DNA of 64,000 bases from NCBI GenBank assembly GCA_964398055.1, contig CAYNLK010000012.1, positions 1 to 64,000 of the forward strand, given 5' to 3'. Of the stretch, positions 61,378 to 64,000 are shown piece after piece (within the stretch, counting starts at the first letter, position 1; every line of letters begins with the position of its first letter). The notes beneath the pieces are model-generated. The model searched no databases and was not told the origin of the DNA. It was given only the letters and a program-made list of their open reading frames with translations. The translations under genes were made by a program, and so were the position numbers. Origin of the DNA: CAYNLK01 sp964398055. Lineage in GTDB: Bacteria; Chloroflexota; Anaerolineae; 4572-78; J111.

Positions 61378-62094
61378 CTACCCATACACCCCTCGATACT
61401 GGGGCGGCAGCAGCGCGGCGATCTGCCGCATCACCTGGTCGGTTAAGTCGCGCAGGGTTTGGTGGTGGTAGGGCGGATCCCCGGCCAGGGCGACCAGGTC
61501 GAGCGGCGGGCCGTAGCGGATATGGACCTGGCTGGCCCGGGTGAAGGTGAAGCGCAACTTTTCGGTGCCCCAAATGGCTGCCGGCAGCAGCGGGACCTGG
61601 TGCTGCAACGCCAGTTTGACCGCGCCCACTTTGCCTCGCTTCATGCGAGCCTGCCGGCCGCTGCGAGTTCCCTCCGGAAACATAAACAGGATCTGGCCGT
61701 CGGCCAGCACCCGGCCGGCCTGGCGCAAGGCCCACTTATCGCTTTCACCCCGGTTGACCGGAAAGGAGCCTAGCTGGCGAATGTACCAGCCAAACAGGGG
61801 ATTGCGGTACAGCTCTTGCTTGGCCATAAAGTGGGGAAAGCGGGGCGTATACCGGCCCAGGAAAATGATATCAAAATTGTGAATGTGGTTGGCCGTGATA
61901 ATGCACGGACTGGCTGCTGGCACGTTCTCCCGGCCCTGGCAATCAACCTGGGCCAGCAGGAACAGCAGCGGGGTAGCCGCCATCTCTGTGACCCGGGCCA
62001 ACCAGGTCTGGTGGGTATACCAGGTGACAGTATCGCGCCAATCTATGTTGTCAGGGGTTGGCTCGGTAGCATCTCTCATTGGTATTAAGCTCAA
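61378..62094 (-). CDS. plsC: 1-acyl-sn-glycerol-3-phosphate acyltransferase
   Basis: 238 residues. Motif I is ITANHIHNFDIIFLG (H-x4-D), then SFPVNRGESDK and MFPEGTRSGR (motif III) and PLLPAAIWGTEKL. It adds the second acyl chain in phospholipid synthesis, or another lipid acyl transfer. It converges with vapB, 2 bp apart. Confidence 0.9.
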   Translation of the reverse strand: MSLIPMRDATEPTPDNIDWRDTVTWYTHQTWLARVTEMAATPLLFLLAQVDCQGRENVPAASPCIITANHIHNFDIIFLGRYTPRFPHFMAKQELYRNPLFGWYIRQLGSFPVNRGESDKWALRQAGRVLADGQILFMFPEGTRSGRQARMKRGKVGAVKLALQHQVPLLPAAIWGTEKLRFTFTRASQVHIRYGPPLDLVALAGDPPYHHQTLRDLTDQVMRQIAALLPPQYRGVYG

Positions 62095-62132
62095 CCAAAA
62101 GTTTGCGGCTCATGTCCAGAACAAGTGCAAAA

Positions 62133-62212
62133 GTGACCGGCACTTTTCGTTAATAATGAAGAAACAGTCTCCAAAGACGAGATTGAATTGGAATTGTTTA
62201 AGTGCCGGTCAC
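62133..62212. mobile_element. MITE-like element with GTGACCGGCACTT ends, copy 2
   Basis: GTGACCGGCACTT (62133-62145) matches the complement of AAGTGCCGGTCAC (62200-62212) perfectly over 13 bp. It is 80 bp long with an A+T-rich centre, and shares its ends with 42728-42821, though interiors differ. Confidence 0.7.
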
Positions 62213-62235
62213 TCGATCGAGCGTTAGGCAGGCCC

Positions 62236-62688
62236 CTAAATCACGGCCAAAACCTGCTCGCTGTGAGTTTTGGGATCAACCTTGCGAAAAATCTTCTCGA
62301 TTTTACCGGCGGCGTCGATGAGAAAAGAGGTGCGCTCATTGCCCCAATATTTGCGCCCATACATCGACTTTTCGACCCAGACGCCATATTTTTCAGCTAC
62401 GGCATGTTCAACATCGGCCAGCAAATGAAAGGGTAAATTTTCTTTTCGCCTGAATTCGGCCTGAGTCGCCACCGGATCAGGGCTGATGCCTAACACGACC
62501 ACCCCGGCGGCCTGATATTTGGAGAAATCATCACGGATTCCCCGGGCCTGATTCGTTCAGCCGCTGGTCATCGCTTTGGGGAAGAAGAAAATCAAAACTC
62601 GCTGACCTTTAAAGTCGGACAATTTGGTCGGGTTGCCCTCGTCATCCAGCAATTCAAAATCAGGGGCAAAATCATTTTCGTTTAACAT
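62236..62688 (-). CDS. Peroxiredoxin (Bcp type), UGA at the peroxidatic Cys: candidate selenoprotein
   Basis: Reading straight through one in-frame TGA (62557-62559, residue 44), a complete 150-residue Bcp/PrxQ-like protein results: APDFELLDDEGNP, LSDFKGQRVLIFFFPKAMTSG, [TGA], TNQARGIRDDF, GVVVLGISPDPVATQAEFRR and YWGNERTSFLIDAAGKI. The TGA sits exactly where the family has its peroxidatic Cys (consensus PGCT), which differs from TGC/TGT by one base. Both halves are intact in the same frame. The resolving Cys five residues on is Arg, so it would be one-Cys (one-Sec) type. ATG follows AAAGGAACGAAGCG. A pseudogene with a nonsense mutation is the alternative. Confidence 0.75.
62521..62543 (-). 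promoter_or_regulatory. Candidate bacterial SECIS hairpin
   Basis: In the mRNA, 13 bases after the UGA, GGGGAAT pairs with ATTTCTCC (with a G-U pair and an end mismatch) to give a 6-7 bp stem with loop CCGTGATG. The loop starts about 20 bases after the UGA, within the usual spacing for SelB recognition. Fold and identity are inferred by eye. Confidence 0.4.
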
Positions 62689-62812
62689 CGCTTCGTTCCT
62701 TTCTGTGTAATACCAATTGTCCAATGAATGACCGTATTCTTTGGGGTTACATGAGAAGCTCAAATTCACGGTGTTTCAATCAGCAATTGGTATAAGCTAA
62801 ATTCAATCAAGA

Positions 62813-62910
62813 TGCGTCCCAAATTTTAGGAAATTTGGACAAAGCCGGGGGGGATTCGGGGGGACTCCCCCCGCTCCCCCTATCTGCCCCAAAATTTGGG
62901 GCAGACCCGT
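62813..62910. repeat. Cluster of short palindromes
   Basis: CCAAATTT/AAATTTGG (62819-62838), a G-run facing a C-run (about 62846-62880), and TGCCCCAAA/TTTGGGGCA (62885-62903) lie between the peroxiredoxin and the membrane-protein gene. The last may end that gene's transcript. Confidence 0.5.
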
Positions 62911-64000
62911 TCAATCATCAATTGGTTCATCGATCAGTAGCGCCAGGCTCAACATGGCAGCCAGGAACCCCAGGTAATTCTCATTCAAAAAGCGGGAGGC
63001 ATAAAAGAAGGCCAGGAGCAGGGCTACGTAACCGTAGAGCATTACCCCCAGGGTATTGCGGCGAATCTGCCGCCAGAGCAGCAGGATCAACAACGGCAAG
63101 GCGATGATGATCTCCGGCAGCCAGAACGGCCAGTAGGCCAGCCGGTCCGGCACCAGTTGGAAAGCCAGAACAAAGTTACTGAGTCCCCAGCCGCGAATTT
63201 GGTAGGGCTGCTCGGCCGTGCCGGCGCTCCAGCGCCAGACGTCGTCAAACATGGCCGCCGGACTCCAGACCAGCCAGGGGCCGACCACCAGCGCCAGCAC
63301 CACCACCACCGGCCAGTTTTGCCGCCACAGCTTTTTGACCAAAGGCAGCCATTGGCCCGGCGGCGGCACCAGTCGCCGGCCCCAATCATGGCGGAGCAAA
63401 TATAAAAACCAAAAGGGAACCAGAAACCAGGCCGTCGGTTTGCTGGCGCAGGCCAGGCCGTAAGCCGCTGCCCCGGCTAATAGCCAGCGTTGAGCGTGAG
63501 CGGACTGCTCACTGTGATGCCAGCACCACACCGCCAGTACCAGCCAGAATAACACAAAGGAGTCGTTTTGACCAAAGATGATATCGCTGGCCAGGATTGG
63601 GTTCAGCCCGATCAACATCACCGCCAGCAGTTTCTCCAACCGGGAGCGAGCCAGGGCCTGGGCCAGCAGCAGAGTCAGGGCAAAGAGGAGTAGATAAACA
63701 AAGCGCTGGTCGAACCAGCCCAGGCCGGCCTGGCTTAACAGGTAAAAAAGTGTGGAAAAGACGAAGGTCCAGGGCAGGTAGGGGTAGTGATAGAGGGCCG
63801 TGCGGTACTCGATGCCCCACTCGGCCATCGGCGTATGCAGATAATCTTCGATATAAGGATTTTTGCCCGCCAAAAAATAGCCAATCGTCGCCTCGGTCTG
63901 AATAACCCCGCCATCATGCGTATAGGCCGCCGGGCCGGTGATGTGCCGCAGGCCAATCAGCAAAGCGGTCTGGCCAAAGACCAGCACAACGACGATGGCA
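62911..64000 (-). CDS. Multi-pass membrane glycosyltransferase-like protein (partial)
   Basis: At least 358 residues, the 5' end being outside the window (the frame is open to position 64000). About nine to ten membrane segments. A loop with DGGVIQTEATIGYFLAGKNPY carries an acidic residue, followed by YHYPYLPWTFVFSTLFYLLS, NPILASDIIFGQNDSFVLFW, and the C-terminal SRFLNENYLGFLAAMLSLAL. This looks like a GT-C mannosyl- or arabinosyltransferase-like integral enzyme using a polyprenyl-linked sugar, which I infer by style only. Confidence 0.65.
   Translation of the reverse strand, partial: AIVVVLVFGQTALLIGLRHITGPAAYTHDGGVIQTEATIGYFLAGKNPYIEDYLHTPMAEWGIEYRTALYHYPYLPWTFVFSTLFYLLSQAGLGWFDQRFVYLLLFALTLLLAQALARSRLEKLLAVMLIGLNPILASDIIFGQNDSFVLFWLVLAVWCWHHSEQSAHAQRWLLAGAAAYGLACASKPTAWFLVPFWFLYLLRHDWGRRLVPPPGQWLPLVKKLWRQNWPVVVVLALVVGPWLVWSPAAMFDDVWRWSAGTAEQPYQIRGWGLSNFVLAFQLVPDRLAYWPFWLPEIIIALPLLILLLWRQIRRNTLGVMLYGYVALLLAFFYASRFLNENYLGFLAAMLSLALLIDEPIDD

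Noticed and set aside
62215..62235. Second attC-like GTTAGGC near 62223
   Set aside because: Only one core box is present and no partner or paired arms exist upstream.

Overview
The window most resembles a chromosomal segment of a Chloroflexota bacterium, probably Anaerolineae or a relative. The pointers are moderately high G+C, a secreted FG-GAP protein ending in a YLPLI-type tail, Pro/Thr-rich 'TPxPT' lipoproteins, an abundance of small palindromic repeats, and generic bacterial housekeeping genes of monoderm flavour (a RicT/PSP1 protein beside the pol III delta' gene, a VanW/YoaR protein). This is inferred from style and content; no rRNA is present.

Layout. 1-9.0 kb: a type I restriction-modification system on the minus strand (hsdM-hsdS-DUF3800-hsdR) beside an NYN-nuclease gene, bracketed and interrupted by palindromic repeats. 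9.1-15 kb: tRNA-Arg(TCG), two small unknown genes, ppa, a lipoprotein, dcd, a large FG-GAP protein. 13.8-20.8 kb (minus): sbcD-like nuclease, ricT-like gene, holB, a REC-GAF-kinase hybrid whose phospho-acceptor His is Arg, and a VanW-like protein. 21.1-32.4 kb: a surface-glycan locus with three tandem GT2 paralogues (the middle one broken), an ABC exporter, a fucosyltransferase-like protein, GT4, sulfotransferase, another GT2 and a multi-pass membrane protein. 32.5-41.6 kb: saccharopine-dehydrogenase-like enzyme, small Cys-rich ORF, a cyclic-nucleotide-binding/bPH2 membrane protein, DUF4349 lipoprotein, phosphoesterase, and tsaE-tsaB-rimI-UDG. 41.7-57.1 kb: NUDIX, hicBA, a GHKL (MORC/Hsp90-like) ATPase, PPK2, acyl-CoA synthetase, cold-shock protein, CBS protein, a nuclease-Tudor fusion, a low-G+C oxidoreductase that looks like an integron cassette with its attC, higBA, a 5'-truncated HU gene, an MttB-family methyltransferase with a molybdopterin-domain protein, tag, and a RelE-type pair. 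57.2-64 kb: a lipoprotein with a Hedgehog-signalling-domain-like fold, a VIT/VWA protein, a toxin-first vapC pair, plsC, a peroxiredoxin with UGA at its catalytic cysteine codon (candidate selenoprotein), and a window-truncated membrane glycosyltransferase.

The strongest discoveries are the candidate selenocysteine peroxiredoxin (62236-62688), the bacterial Hedgehog-like zinc-peptidase lipoprotein (57177-57887), the solitary attC-like site at the stop codon of a low-G+C gene (50202-50266), the PD-(D/E)XK/UvrD-Tudor fusion (49375-50097), an in-frame palindromic insertion in an NYN gene (945-1097), and heptanucleotide tandem repeats that recur in many intergenic gaps and resemble cyanobacterial STRRs.
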